Assembly (NCBI GenBank): GCA_035556755.1
Contig: DATMEP010000064.1
Coordinates: forward strand, 1 to 46,696
Length of the DNA: 46,696 bases
Direction of reading: 5' to 3'
From: VRUE01 sp035556755
Lineage (GTDB): Bacteria > Actinomycetota > Thermoleophilia > Solirubrobacterales > 70-9
The translations under genes were made by a program, and so were the position numbers. Every line of letters begins with the position of its first letter. Positions within the stretch are counted from its first letter, which is position 1. The notes under the pieces are model-generated. The model was not told where the DNA came from. It made no database searches and worked only from the letters and a program-made list of their open reading frames with translations. Shown here one piece after another: positions 7,864-15,250 of the stretch.

Positions 7864-8990
7864 TCGCCCTCGCCATCCTCTTTTGGGTCAGCGCCGCGCT
7901 GATCGTCTACACGCACCTGGGCTACCCGCTGGTGCTGCGCGCCCTGGTCGCGTTGCGCCGCCGTCCCACCCTGCGGCCGGGGACCTGGGAGGAGCCGCCT
8001 CGCGTCTCGCTGATCATCGCCGCCTACGACGAGGAGGAGGTGATCGCGGCCAAGGTCGCCAACGCGCTCGCGCTCGACTATCCGCGCGACCGGATCGAGG
8101 TCGTCGTCGCCTCCGACGGCTCCGGCGACGCCACCGCCGAGCGCGCCCGCGCGGCCGGTGCCGACCTCGTCCTGGCCCTGCCGCGCGGTGGCAAGGTCGC
8201 CGCCCAGAACGCCGCCGCGCAGCGAGCCGGCGGTGAGATCCTCGCCTTCTCCGACGCCAACAGCGTCTGGGCGCCGGATGCACTGCGCCGCCTGGTCGAG
8301 CCGTTCGCCGATCCGGCTGTCGGCTACGTCTGCGGCCAGGTGCGCTTCCTCGACTCCGGCGGCGACAACCTCGAGGGCGCCTACTGGCGCTACGAGATGG
8401 CGGTGCGCGAGATGGAGTCGGCGCTGGCCGGGGTCACCGCCGGCAACGGCGCGATCTACGCGGTGCGGGCCGGCGCCTACGTGGCGCTCGCTCCCTCCGG
8501 CAGCCACGACCTCTCCTTCCCGTTCCTGCTGGCCAAGCGCGGCCTGCGCTCGCTCTACGCACCCTGGGCCGGCGCCGAGGAGAAGATGGTGCCGAGCCTG
8601 GAGGGCGAGTTCGCCCGCAAGCGCAGGATGATGGTCGGCCTCTGGGACATCGTCGCCGGCGAAGGGATGCTGCGCCCGCGCGGCTACCCGGCGCTCTACG
8701 CCTTCGAGATCGCCTCGCACCGGCTGCTCCGCTACTTGAGCCCCTTCCTGCACCTGATCGCCCTCGCCGCCAACATCGCCCTGCTCGGCGAGAGCTGGAT
8801 CTACTCCGCCACCCTCGCCTTCCAGCTCGCGGTCATCGCCGCGGCGCTGCTCGGCCGGTGGCTGCCGCTTGCCCCTTTCCGGATCGCGCGCTACTACACG
8901 ATGACCACCGCCTCGATCCTGGCCGGGCTCTGGGACCGCATGCGCCGCGGCGCACCGGGGACGTGGGAGAAGGCGGAAGGGACCCGGTAG
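7854..8990 (+). CDS. membrane family 2 glycosyltransferase (PNAG synthase-like)
   Basis: 378 aa. N-terminal membrane segment (about residues 3-25), GT2 catalytic domain with VSLIIAAYDEEEVI, EVVVASDGSGDAT, LAFSDANSVW (DxN/D in place of DxD), GAIYAVR, GSHDLSFPF and FARKRRMMVGLW (positions of the 'ED' base and the Q/RxxRW-like motif), then two or three C-terminal helices. This layout is that of processive or single-transfer membrane GTs such as IcaA/PgaC. GTG start overlapping the upstream gene; a second GTG at 7860 is equally possible. Its stop lies 2 bases before the sugar transferase start. Confidence 0.87.
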   Translation: MPVIALAILFWVSAALIVYTHLGYPLVLRALVALRRRPTLRPGTWEEPPRVSLIIAAYDEEEVIAAKVANALALDYPRDRIEVVVASDGSGDATAERARAAGADLVLALPRGGKVAAQNAAAQRAGGEILAFSDANSVWAPDALRRLVEPFADPAVGYVCGQVRFLDSGGDNLEGAYWRYEMAVREMESALAGVTAGNGAIYAVRAGAYVALAPSGSHDLSFPFLLAKRGLRSLYAPWAGAEEKMVPSLEGEFARKRRMMVGLWDIVAGEGMLRPRGYPALYAFEIASHRLLRYLSPFLHLIALAANIALLGESWIYSATLAFQLAVIAAALLGRWLPLAPFRIARYYTMTTASILAGLWDRMRRGAPGTWEKAEGTR

Positions 8991-8992
8991 CC

Positions 8993-9556
8993 GTGCCGCG
9001 CGCCCTCGACATCCTCGTCGCGATCCTGGCCCTGCTCGTCCTCTCGCCGGTCCTGGCGGTCGCCGCGATTGCGATCAAGCTCGGCAGCCGCGGACCGGTT
9101 GTCTACCGGCAGCTTCGCGTCGGCCTGCGCGGCGAGGAGTTCGAGCTGTTGAAGCTGCGCACGATGGTGCAGGGGTCGGATCCGGTCGGGATCGGCACCG
9201 CCGTCGGCCGCGACGACCCGCGGGTCACCCGTGCCGGCCGCATCCTCCGCCGCACCTCGCTCGACGAGATCCCCAACCTGGTCAACGTGCTGCGCGGTGA
9301 GATGGCGATCGTCGGCCCGCGCCCGACGATCCCGGCGCAGGTCAAGGACTACACGCCGCGCCAGCACCGCCGCCACGAGGTGCGCCCGGGGATCACCGGC
9401 TGGGCCCAGGTCCAGGGCCGCGCCGGCATCCCCTGGGAGGAGCGGATCGAGCTCGACGTCGAGTACGTCGACCGCCGCAGCGCCATGCTCGACCTCCGTA
9501 TCCTCGCCAAGACCGTCTGGCTTCTGATAACCGGCCACGGCCTTGCGCCGGACTGA
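8993..9556 (+). CDS. initiating sugar-phosphate transferase (PglC-type)
   Basis: 187 aa from GTG 8993; a longer frame to 8858 is discarded since it runs inside the upstream gene. One N-terminal membrane/re-entrant segment (ALDILVAILALLVLSPVLAV), then the bacterial sugar transferase core: KLRTM, TSLDEIPNLVNVLRGEM, IVGPRPT, and RPGITGWAQVQGR. It is the short, single-domain form without the four-helix N-terminal part of WbaP proteins. It would link a sugar-1-phosphate to undecaprenyl phosphate, the first membrane step of repeat-unit assembly. Last gene of the overlapping run that begins at 6757; a strong palindrome follows 5 bases after its stop. Confidence 0.9.
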   Translation: MPRALDILVAILALLVLSPVLAVAAIAIKLGSRGPVVYRQLRVGLRGEEFELLKLRTMVQGSDPVGIGTAVGRDDPRVTRAGRILRRTSLDEIPNLVNVLRGEMAIVGPRPTIPAQVKDYTPRQHRRHEVRPGITGWAQVQGRAGIPWEERIELDVEYVDRRSAMLDLRILAKTVWLLITGHGLAPD

Positions 9557-9561
9557 GCGAA

Positions 9562-9606
9562 ATCCCATCACGTTTTCCATCCATGACGTGGAAAACGTGA
9601 TGGGAT
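9562..9606. terminator. perfect 18-bp inverted repeat, terminator or operator
   Basis: 9562-9579 and 9589-9606 are exact inverted repeats around a 9-base loop. It starts 5 bases after the sugar transferase stop, as a terminator would, but no T-run follows on either strand. The right arm reaches the -35 zone of the next gene's TAGGGT/GTG leaderless start, so an operator role is equally possible. Confidence 0.6.
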
Positions 9607-9618
9607 GAGAAGCTGATC

Positions 9619-9624
9619 TAGGGT
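9619..9624 (+). promoter_or_regulatory. -10 hexamer of probable leaderless promoter (GNAT gene)
   Basis: TAGGGT, 7 bases before the GTG at 9632; no Shine-Dalgarno sequence. Confidence 0.4.
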
Positions 9625-9631
9625 TCCCGTC

Positions 9632-10177
9632 GTGGCTGAACGACCTCAGGTTCGTCTTCGCCCCTTCCAGCCCGGTGACGCCGCCGCCGTCCACCGCTGG
9701 TTCAACAACCCCGAGGCGACCAAGACCCTGATGGAGCAGCGCGATGGGTTCTCGCTCGACGAAGCAGAGGCCTGGGTGCGGCGGGCGATGGACGACTCCG
9801 GGGAGGACCGCAAGTTCGCGATCGGGGTCGAGGGATACGAGGAGCCGGTCGGCTTCACCGCCCTCTACGGCCTCTTCCGCCAGACCGCGCCCGAGCTGGG
9901 AGCGCTTATCGGCGACGACGTGCGCGGCAAGGGGGTCGGCCGCCGCGCCGAGGCGCTGACGATCGCCAAGGCCTTCGACGAGTTCGGTGCGCACAGGGTC
10001 TACGGCCGCATCCCGGCTCGCAACGAGGTGGCGAAGAAGACTGTCAGCGGTCTCGGCTGGGTGCATGAGGGGACGATGCGCGGACACCTGCGCCGCCCCG
10101 ACGGCACCGACGACTGCGAGGTCTGGGGCGTCCTCCCCGACGAGTTCCGCGCCGCCGCCGCGGACCTCCTCCCGTGA
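9632..10177 (+). CDS. GNAT-family N-acetyltransferase (RimJ/RimL or PseH-like)
   Basis: 181 aa single GNAT domain: VRLRPFQPGDAAAVHRWFNNPEATK at the N-terminus, then EPVGFTALYGLF, PELGALIGDDVRGKGVGRRAEAL (the acetyl-CoA pyrophosphate-binding R/QxxGxG/A site), and HRVYGRIPARNEVAKKTVSGLGWVHEGTMRG. Such RimL-like enzymes acetylate protein N-termini or amino sugars; the location after a polysaccharide locus favours an amino-sugar substrate, as for PseH, but this is inference. Its stop overlaps the start of the next acyltransferase gene (GTGA), so the two work as a unit. Confidence 0.83.
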   Translation: MAERPQVRLRPFQPGDAAAVHRWFNNPEATKTLMEQRDGFSLDEAEAWVRRAMDDSGEDRKFAIGVEGYEEPVGFTALYGLFRQTAPELGALIGDDVRGKGVGRRAEALTIAKAFDEFGAHRVYGRIPARNEVAKKTVSGLGWVHEGTMRGHLRRPDGTDDCEVWGVLPDEFRAAAADLLP

Positions 10178-11175
10178 GCGCTCGCCCGACGGCGGAGCTG
10201 CTCGCCGACCGGGGCGAGGCAGCGGCGTGCGAGGAGTTCTTCCGCTCGCGTCCCTTCCTCGACGCCGAAGGCGTCACCCACACGCTGCGGATCGAGGCGG
10301 GGGAAGCCGAGCTGCTGGCGCCGCTGATCGTCCACGAGATTCCCGGCACCGGAGAGCGCGACGCGATCTCCCCCTACGGCTACCCAGGGATCGCCGCAGC
10401 CGGCATCGACCACACTGTGGTGGGGCCAACGTCGGATGCGTCGATCGAGCCGAGCGCGATCGACTTCGCTCCGACGGGCCTCGTCAGCCTCTTTCTCCGC
10501 CACGCCCTCGCCAACTCGGCGCTCGCCGGCGCCAGCGAGCGCAACGTCGTCCAGATCGCCGACCCGAAGCTGCCGCGCAAGAGCCGTGGCAGCGATCGCA
10601 ACCAGATCAACAAGAACTCGCGCGCCGGCTACGAGGTGTGCCTCGTCTCCGGACTGGAGACCACCCCCGAGCAGCGCGCCGGTTTCCTCGCCGCCTACGA
10701 GCAGACGATGCGCCGCACCGAAGCGGCCGAGCGCTACTTTTTCGGCGCCGCCTACTTCGATCGCATCCTGGAGTCGGCAAATGCCTGGCTCGCCCTCGCC
10801 CACGCCCCAGGCGGCGACGTCGCGGCTGGTTCGATCGTCGTCCGCAGCGATGGCTTCCTCCACTACTACCTGAGCGGCAGTGCCGACTCCCACCTGCGCG
10901 ACTCGCCGATGAAGAACCTCGTCGCGGCGCTGGTCGACCTCGCCGGCGAGCAGGCCCTGCCGCTCAACCTCGGCGGCGGGATCGCCCGCGGCGACCGCCT
11001 GGAGGAGTTCAAGCGCGGCTTCGCCAACCGCGAGCAGCCCTGGCTCAGCTCGGAGATCGTCTGCGACCCCGAGGCCTACGCTCGCCTCTCGGCCAGTTGT
11101 GGCGCAACGGACTTCTTTCCTGCTTACCGCTCAGCGGGCGTGCGTGACCAAACAGATCAAGGACGCAGGGAGTGA
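10174..11175 (+). CDS. FemAB-like/GNAT aminoacyl- or acyltransferase
   Basis: 333 aa, start GTG overlapping the previous stop by 4 bases. The core KSRGSDRNQINKNSRAGYEV, FLAAYEQTMRRTEAAERYFFG and GDVAAGSIVVRSDGFLHYYLSGS is the C-terminal GNAT fold of FemAB/BioF2-like proteins (in peptidoglycan branching enzymes: 'R...R...G......D...F..lm..T..R' then '...gsl.l..g....Y..gg'), and NLGGGIARGDRLEEFKRGF matches the final G.......L..FK.gF motif. It may add an amino acid or acyl group to a cell-surface glycan precursor. The last 20 residues are hydrophilic and not conserved in pattern. Confidence 0.72.
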   Translation: MSARPTAELLADRGEAAACEEFFRSRPFLDAEGVTHTLRIEAGEAELLAPLIVHEIPGTGERDAISPYGYPGIAAAGIDHTVVGPTSDASIEPSAIDFAPTGLVSLFLRHALANSALAGASERNVVQIADPKLPRKSRGSDRNQINKNSRAGYEVCLVSGLETTPEQRAGFLAAYEQTMRRTEAAERYFFGAAYFDRILESANAWLALAHAPGGDVAAGSIVVRSDGFLHYYLSGSADSHLRDSPMKNLVAALVDLAGEQALPLNLGGGIARGDRLEEFKRGFANREQPWLSSEIVCDPEAYARLSASCGATDFFPAYRSAGVRDQTDQGRRE

Positions 11176-11230
11176 AGCGTGCTCTGCACGTAAACGACCG
11201 AGGACGCAGATATGCGCCGTGTCACGTGCG

Positions 11231-12004
11231 TCAGCTCGTCGGTTCGACCGGGGTCGGGCCTTTCTGGCCCCCCACCGGCTCGCCGCCGTAGCGGCCCCAG
11301 GTTTCTTTGCCGAAGGCGCGGATCGCGTCCAGCGTGATCGCCCCTTTGTATTCGGGGCAGCCCAGCAGGTTGGTCCAGGTCGTCGCGGCAACCTCGTAGG
11401 GCATGTTGGAGTTGGGGAAGAGCAGCGTCCCCCCGTACATCGTCTCGTAGAGACCCTTCAGTTCCAGCTGGTCCTCCTCGGGCAGGTCCGGGCTGTACTG
11501 GATCTCCATCCGCCCGTGCTCGAGCGTGTGGACGATGAAGTTTTCTTTCGGCATCTCCGCATAGGCCCCGTCAGCCTGCTGGTAGGGCGATTCGGCGTGT
11601 TTGCCCGACGTCGGCGGGTTGGTTTTGTAGTCCGGGGTCGGTGCGGTGGGCGGGAGGTGCTGGTGCCCCTCGTCTTTCAGCTCGAGTTTTAGGGTGCAGC
11701 CGGCCTGTTTAGCCGCCTGTTTCATGTCGGTGACTTTGACCGCTGCCACCTCGGTGCCCTCGCGTTCGTCCGGCTCGAAGCCGTTGGTCGACCCGGTCGC
11801 CTGGACGATGTGCGCCCCGCCGCTGTCGCCACCGCCCGAGGAAGAGATCGCGGCGACGATCCCGACCAGGACGGCGAGGCCGATCACCCCGGCGACGACG
11901 TAGGCGATCATCAGGCGCCGTTTCTCCGACGTCGCCTGCGAGCCTTCGCGCCGCTGCCGCGCTTCGCGGAGCCGCTCCCTCTCTTCCTCCCTGCGATTTG
12001 CCAC
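11231..12004 (-). CDS. DUF3105 membrane-anchored protein
   Basis: 257 aa. A basic, Arg/Glu-rich N-terminus (residues 1-28) precedes one membrane helix (about 31-54), then an extracytoplasmic domain with the DUF3105 signature: HQHLPP, YKTNPPTSGKHAESP, YAEMPKENFIVHTLEHGRMEIQYSPDLPE, and PYEVAATTWTNLLGCPEY. The His and Cys residues would fit a metal or redox site, but no activity is known for the family. GTG start; TAGTTT lies 6 bases upstream, suggesting a leaderless message. It is not part of an evident operon; the convergent FemAB-like gene ends 55 bases away. Confidence 0.85.
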   Translation of the reverse strand: MANRREEERERLREARQRREGSQATSEKRRLMIAYVVAGVIGLAVLVGIVAAISSSGGGDSGGAHIVQATGSTNGFEPDEREGTEVAAVKVTDMKQAAKQAGCTLKLELKDEGHQHLPPTAPTPDYKTNPPTSGKHAESPYQQADGAYAEMPKENFIVHTLEHGRMEIQYSPDLPEEDQLELKGLYETMYGGTLLFPNSNMPYEVAATTWTNLLGCPEYKGAITLDAIRAFGKETWGRYGGEPVGGQKGPTPVEPTS

Positions 12005-12010
12005 GTGGGG

Positions 12011-12016
12011 AAACTA
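12011..12016 (-). promoter_or_regulatory. -10 hexamer of probable leaderless promoter (DUF3105)
   Basis: TAGTTT on the minus strand, 6 bases before the GTG at 12004. Confidence 0.4.
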
Positions 12017-12025
12017 CCAGTCCAA

Positions 12026-12940
12026 TTAAGTTGCGTCACCGACCGCAGCGCCGAGCGCCGAGCGCTCCCAGGGTCTCGCCGAGCGCAACGCTCCCAGCAC
12101 CGCCTGCGTCGCCGGCGCCCGGTTCAGTGCATAGAAGTGGATGCCCGGTGCGCCGGCGAGCAGCAGCTCCGCGCACTGCTGGGCCGCATAGGCGACACCC
12201 AGCTCGAACTCCGCCTGCTCGTCGCCGCCCGCGGCCGCGAACGCTTCCTCCAGCCGCGCCGGGATCGATGCGTCGCACAGCTCGCAGATCCGCTTCGTCT
12301 GGGCGAAGCTCGCGACCGGGATCACCCCGGCGAGGATCGGCACCTCGATCCCCTTCGCGCGCGCCGCGGCGACGAAGTCGAAGTAGGCCTGGTTGTCGAA
12401 GAAGAGCTGGGTGATCAGGAAGGACGCTCCGGCCTCGACCTTGGTCTTCAGGTAGTCGAGATCGGTGTCGAGATCGGGCGCCTCGGGATGGACCTCGGGG
12501 AAACAGGCACCGCCGACGGCGAAGTCCCAGCTCTCACCGATGAAAGCGGTCAGTTCGGCAGCGCTGCCCAAGCCGCCCTCGGGCTGGACGAAGTCGCCCT
12601 CGCCGCGGGGCGGATCGCCGCGCAGCGCGAACACGTTCTCGATTCCCGCCGCCGCGATCCGGTCGAGCGTCGTTGCCAGCCCCTCCCGCGTCTCGCCGAC
12701 GCAGCTGAGGTGCGCCATCGTCTCGAAGCCGATCTCGTCGCGCAGCGCGCGGGTGATCTCGACCGTGCCCTCCCGCGTCGAGCCGCCGGCGCCGTAGGTG
12801 ACCGAGACGAAGTCGGGATCCAGCTCGCGCAGCGAGCGCGCGGTCGCGAACAGCTGCCCGGTCGCCTCCTCGCTCTTCGGCGGGAAGAACTCGACCGAGA
12901 AGACGGGCCGCCTCGTGGCGAGAATCTCGTCGATGCGCAT
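12026..12940 (-). CDS. metF: 5,10-methylenetetrahydrofolate reductase
   Basis: 304 aa, the normal length for bacterial MetF. TIM-barrel flavoprotein motifs in order: SVEFFPPKSEEA, DPDFVSVTYGAGGSTREGTVE, AHLSCVGETREGL, NVFALRGDPPRGEGDF, EVHPEAPDLDTDLDYLKTKVEAGASFLITQLFFDN, and the C-terminal AGVIPVAS. It reduces 5,10-methylene-THF to 5-methyl-THF with an FAD cofactor for methionine synthesis. The ATG at 12940 is preceded 6 bases upstream by TACCCT, so the message is probably leaderless. It is divergent from the enoyl-CoA hydratase gene with 26 bases between start codons. Confidence 0.96.
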   Translation of the reverse strand: MRIDEILATRRPVFSVEFFPPKSEEATGQLFATARSLRELDPDFVSVTYGAGGSTREGTVEITRALRDEIGFETMAHLSCVGETREGLATTLDRIAAAGIENVFALRGDPPRGEGDFVQPEGGLGSAAELTAFIGESWDFAVGGACFPEVHPEAPDLDTDLDYLKTKVEAGASFLITQLFFDNQAYFDFVAAARAKGIEVPILAGVIPVASFAQTKRICELCDASIPARLEEAFAAAGGDEQAEFELGVAYAAQQCAELLLAGAPGIHFYALNRAPATQAVLGALRSARPWERSALGAAVGDAT

Positions 12941-12946
12941 CCGAGC

Positions 12947-12956
12947 AGGGTAGCCT
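12947..12956. promoter_or_regulatory. overlapping divergent -10 elements, metF / enoyl-CoA hydratase
   Basis: TACCCT on the minus strand (12947-12952, 6 bases before metF) and TAGCCT on the plus strand (12951-12956, 10 bases before the hydratase ATG) share two bases. Only one polymerase could open this site at a time. Confidence 0.4.
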
Positions 12957-12966
12957 GCGCCCGGCG

Positions 12967-13719
12967 ATGAGCGACGAGCTTCGCTACGAGCGGGTCGGCG
13001 CCGCCTCGGTGCTGACCATCGACCGGCCCGAGCGCCGCAACGCGGTCGACGACGCGACCGCGAAGCTGTTCCGCGCCGGGCTGAAGGAGTTCGAAGCCGA
13101 CGACGAGGCTCGCGTTCTCGTCCTCACCGGCGCCGGCGGCGAGGCCTTCTGCGCCGGCGCCGACCTGAAGGCGCTCAACCTCGAAGTCGACCATCCCGAG
13201 GGGCCGATGGGCCCGACCCGGCTCATCCCCTCGAAGCCGGCGATCGCGGCGGTCGACGGTTGGGCAACGGCGGGCGGGGTCGAGCTGGCGCTCTGGTGCG
13301 ACATGCGGATCGCCACCCCGAAGTCCACCTTCGGCCTCTTCGAGCGTCGCTGGGGCGTGGCGCTGCTCGACGGCGGCACGCAGCGCCTGCCGCGCGTGGT
13401 CGGCATGGGCCGGGCGCTGGAGCTGATCCTCACCGGCCGCCCGGTCGGGGCCGAGGAGGCGCAGCGGATCGGCCTCGTCAACGAGGTGGTCGAGCCCGGC
13501 AAGCACCTCGAGCGCGCACTCGAGCTGGCCGAGAAGATCGCCTCCTTCCCGCAGGAGACGATGCTCGCCGACCGCAAGGCCGCGATCGAGGGCTACGGCC
13601 TACCCCTCGCCGACGGCCTAGAGCTGGAGCGCCGCCTAGGTCGCGAGACCCTCCATATCGCTGTTGAGGGCGCAGCCCGTTTTGCATCTGGCGAAGGGCG
13701 CCACGGAGAGGGCGTCTAG
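12967..13719 (+). CDS. enoyl-CoA hydratase/isomerase family protein
   Basis: 250 aa crotonase-fold protein. TIDRPERRNAVD, then the oxyanion-hole segments AFCAGADLKAL and ATAGGVELALWCDMRIA, then FGLFERRWGVALLDGGTQRLPRVVG and the later LTGRPVGAEEAQRIGLVNEVV. It would hydrate or isomerise an enoyl-CoA; substrate unknown. The usual catalytic Glu region (FGxxExxxG) is present as FGLFERRWG, so activity is likely. Divergent from metF and convergent with a TetR gene that its stop overlaps by 4 bases. Confidence 0.9.
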   Translation: MSDELRYERVGAASVLTIDRPERRNAVDDATAKLFRAGLKEFEADDEARVLVLTGAGGEAFCAGADLKALNLEVDHPEGPMGPTRLIPSKPAIAAVDGWATAGGVELALWCDMRIATPKSTFGLFERRWGVALLDGGTQRLPRVVGMGRALELILTGRPVGAEEAQRIGLVNEVVEPGKHLERALELAEKIASFPQETMLADRKAAIEGYGLPLADGLELERRLGRETLHIAVEGAARFASGEGRHGEGV

Positions 13720-14396
13720 CTCTCCCGCGTGACCCGCCGCATCTCGTCTTCGGCCGCTTCCGGTCCCAGGTAGGGCATCAGCACGGCGAAGACGAGGTCC
13801 GGCAGGAGCCGCTTCAGCTCGGGGCCGCGACCGGCGCGGATCTCGTCGAAGATCATCGAGGTGGCCCCGCCGACCGCGAAGCGGGCCGTGTCGGGCGGCA
13901 GCTCGTCGCCCTGGCCGGAGTAGGTGCGGCCCTCCTCGAGGAAGGGGGTGAAGCGGGCCAGCGCCGCCCGGTAGCGCTCGCGGGCGTCGTCGCCCGCCGC
14001 GGTCACCTCGACCATCGCCATCCGGGCGATGTCGGCCTCGGTCGAGAGCAGCTCGACCAGTGCCCGCAGCACCGCCGCCACCTTCTCCGGCCAGGGCTCC
14101 CCCTCGGCCGCCGCGAAGGCGCTGGTGACGTGGGCGATGAGGACGTCGAACACCGCGTCATAGGCCTCCAGAAAGCACTCGTCCTTGCCCCCGAATTCCT
14201 CCTCGAAGGCCTCCTGCGTGACGCCGGCGTAAGCAGCGACGTCGGCCACGGTCGTCGCCTCGTAGCCTTTCGCCGCGGCGACCCGGACCATCGCCTCCAG
14301 CAGCCGCTCCCGCTGGGATCGCACCACGTACGCACGCGGCAGTTCGCGAGGTTCGCTGGGAGGACTCTGAGGATTCGATGCCGATGGCGAATCCAT
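13716..14396 (-). CDS. TetR/AcrR-family transcriptional regulator (array member 1)
   Basis: 226 aa. N-terminal HTH: RERLLEAMVRVAAAKGYEATTVADVAAYAGVTQEAFEEEF followed by GGKDECFLEAY, the usual TetR boundary to the ligand domain. The end LLPDLVFAVLMPYLGPEAAEDEM is the C-terminal signature shared with other members of this array. The ATG at 14396 is chosen over a longer frame to 14594 because TTGGAC-18-TACATT lies immediately upstream, with the -10 only 7 bases from the ATG (leaderless). The recognition helix has EAFEEEF where family members normally have xxFYxxF, so DNA contacts may differ. Ligand and target unknown. Confidence 0.87.
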   Translation of the reverse strand: MDSPSASNPQSPPSEPRELPRAYVVRSQRERLLEAMVRVAAAKGYEATTVADVAAYAGVTQEAFEEEFGGKDECFLEAYDAVFDVLIAHVTSAFAAAEGEPWPEKVAAVLRALVELLSTEADIARMAMVEVTAAGDDARERYRAALARFTPFLEEGRTYSGQGDELPPDTARFAVGGATSMIFDEIRAGRGPELKRLLPDLVFAVLMPYLGPEAAEDEMRRVTRES

Positions 14397-14403
14397 CGCT
14401 TCC

Positions 14404-14433
14404 AATGTAGGGCAGGCATTGCGGCCTGTCCAA
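14404..14433 (-). promoter_or_regulatory. leaderless promoter of TetR array member 1
   Basis: Minus strand: -35 TTGGAC (14428-14433), 18-base spacer, -10 TACATT (14404-14409), then 7 bases to the ATG at 14396. One of the best promoter matches in the window. Confidence 0.6.
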
Positions 14434-14454
14434 CGCCCGCCGCGCCGGTTTGAC

Positions 14455-15153
14455 TCAGGCCCGAGCGGCCTGCATCTCGGCGCTCGCGGCGTCGGCGCCG
14501 AAGTAGGGCAGCACCGCGAAGTACATGAACTCCGGCAGCAGCTGCCGGAAGCCCGTCGTAGCGCCGGTTGAGAGCCGCGCGTGGACGACGGCATGTATCC
14601 CGGCGACGATGCCCTCGGGCGCGATCCCCGGGGGCGACTCGCCTCCCTCTCTATCCAGGCGCGCCAAATCGATGAAATCGGTGACCTTTTTCATCGTCTC
14701 GGCACGTCTTGCCAGCGCCTCCGGGCCCGCTGCGTGGACCTCGACGATCACTCCGCGACCGATGTCGGGCTCCGTATCGAGGAAGTCGAGCACCGCGCCG
14801 AGCCCCGCCCGCAGCTTCCCGCGCCAGCTCTCCTCGCTCGCCGCCGCGGCGATCGCCAGCGCTTCCATCCGTGCCACCCCGGCGTCGAAGGCGGCGAGGT
14901 AACAGGTGTCCTTGTCGGCGAAGTTGTCGTAGAAAGCCTGCCGGTAGAGGCCCGTCCGGTCCAGAACCGTGCGTACCGAGGTGGCGTCGTACCCCTTCGA
15001 CCCCACCTCTTCCAGCATCCCGATCAAGATCTTTTCCCGCTTCGGCGAGTTCACCAGTTCGAGCTTGGCTGCACCGGGGAGGGCTTCGACCTCCGCGATC
15101 GCGCCGGTCCCCACAGCCCCTGCCTGGACTTTGGTTGCGGCCTGCTTCCCCAT
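14455..15153 (-). CDS. TetR/AcrR-family transcriptional regulator (array member 2)
   Basis: 232 aa from the ATG at 15153, which has a strong ribosome site AGGAGGGG 5-6 bases upstream; an in-frame ATG at 15171 lies upstream of that site and is rejected. A 35-residue Ala/Val-rich tail precedes the HTH: REKILIGMLEEVGSKGYDATSVRTVLDRTGLYRQAFYDNFADKDTCYLAAF. The C-terminus LLPEFMYFAVLPYFGADAASAEM matches the array signature. Divergent from member 3 across 97 bases that contain an interrupted palindrome, so the pair may cross- or auto-regulate. Unlike most genes here it is clearly not leaderless. Confidence 0.87.
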   Translation of the reverse strand: MGKQAATKVQAGAVGTGAIAEVEALPGAAKLELVNSPKREKILIGMLEEVGSKGYDATSVRTVLDRTGLYRQAFYDNFADKDTCYLAAFDAGVARMEALAIAAAASEESWRGKLRAGLGAVLDFLDTEPDIGRGVIVEVHAAGPEALARRAETMKKVTDFIDLARLDREGGESPPGIAPEGIVAGIHAVVHARLSTGATTGFRQLLPEFMYFAVLPYFGADAASAEMQAARA

Positions 15154-15190
15154 TACAGCCCCTCCTGTCATGATCGAGGGAACAGGTTGT

Positions 15191-15232
15191 CTGGACCTCG
15201 GTACAGTAGCGGTATATCGCCGATCCGTCCAG
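15191..15232. promoter_or_regulatory. interrupted palindrome between divergent TetR genes
   Basis: CTGGAC at 15191-15196 and GTCCAG at 15227-15232 are exact inverted repeats, with TCGG (15198-15201) and CCGA (15220-15223) pairing further in. It sits between the starts of array members 2 and 3, where a TetR operator would be expected. The half-sites are farther apart than in a classical TetR operator, so this is tentative. Confidence 0.35.
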
Positions 15233-15250
15233 CTTGAATCTGAAGGACAC

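Noticed and set aside
14396..14594. 66-codon N-terminal extension of TetR array member 1
   Set aside because: It overlaps the neighbouring TetR gene and crosses a good promoter; TetR proteins do not have such an Arg/Cys/Ser-rich leader.
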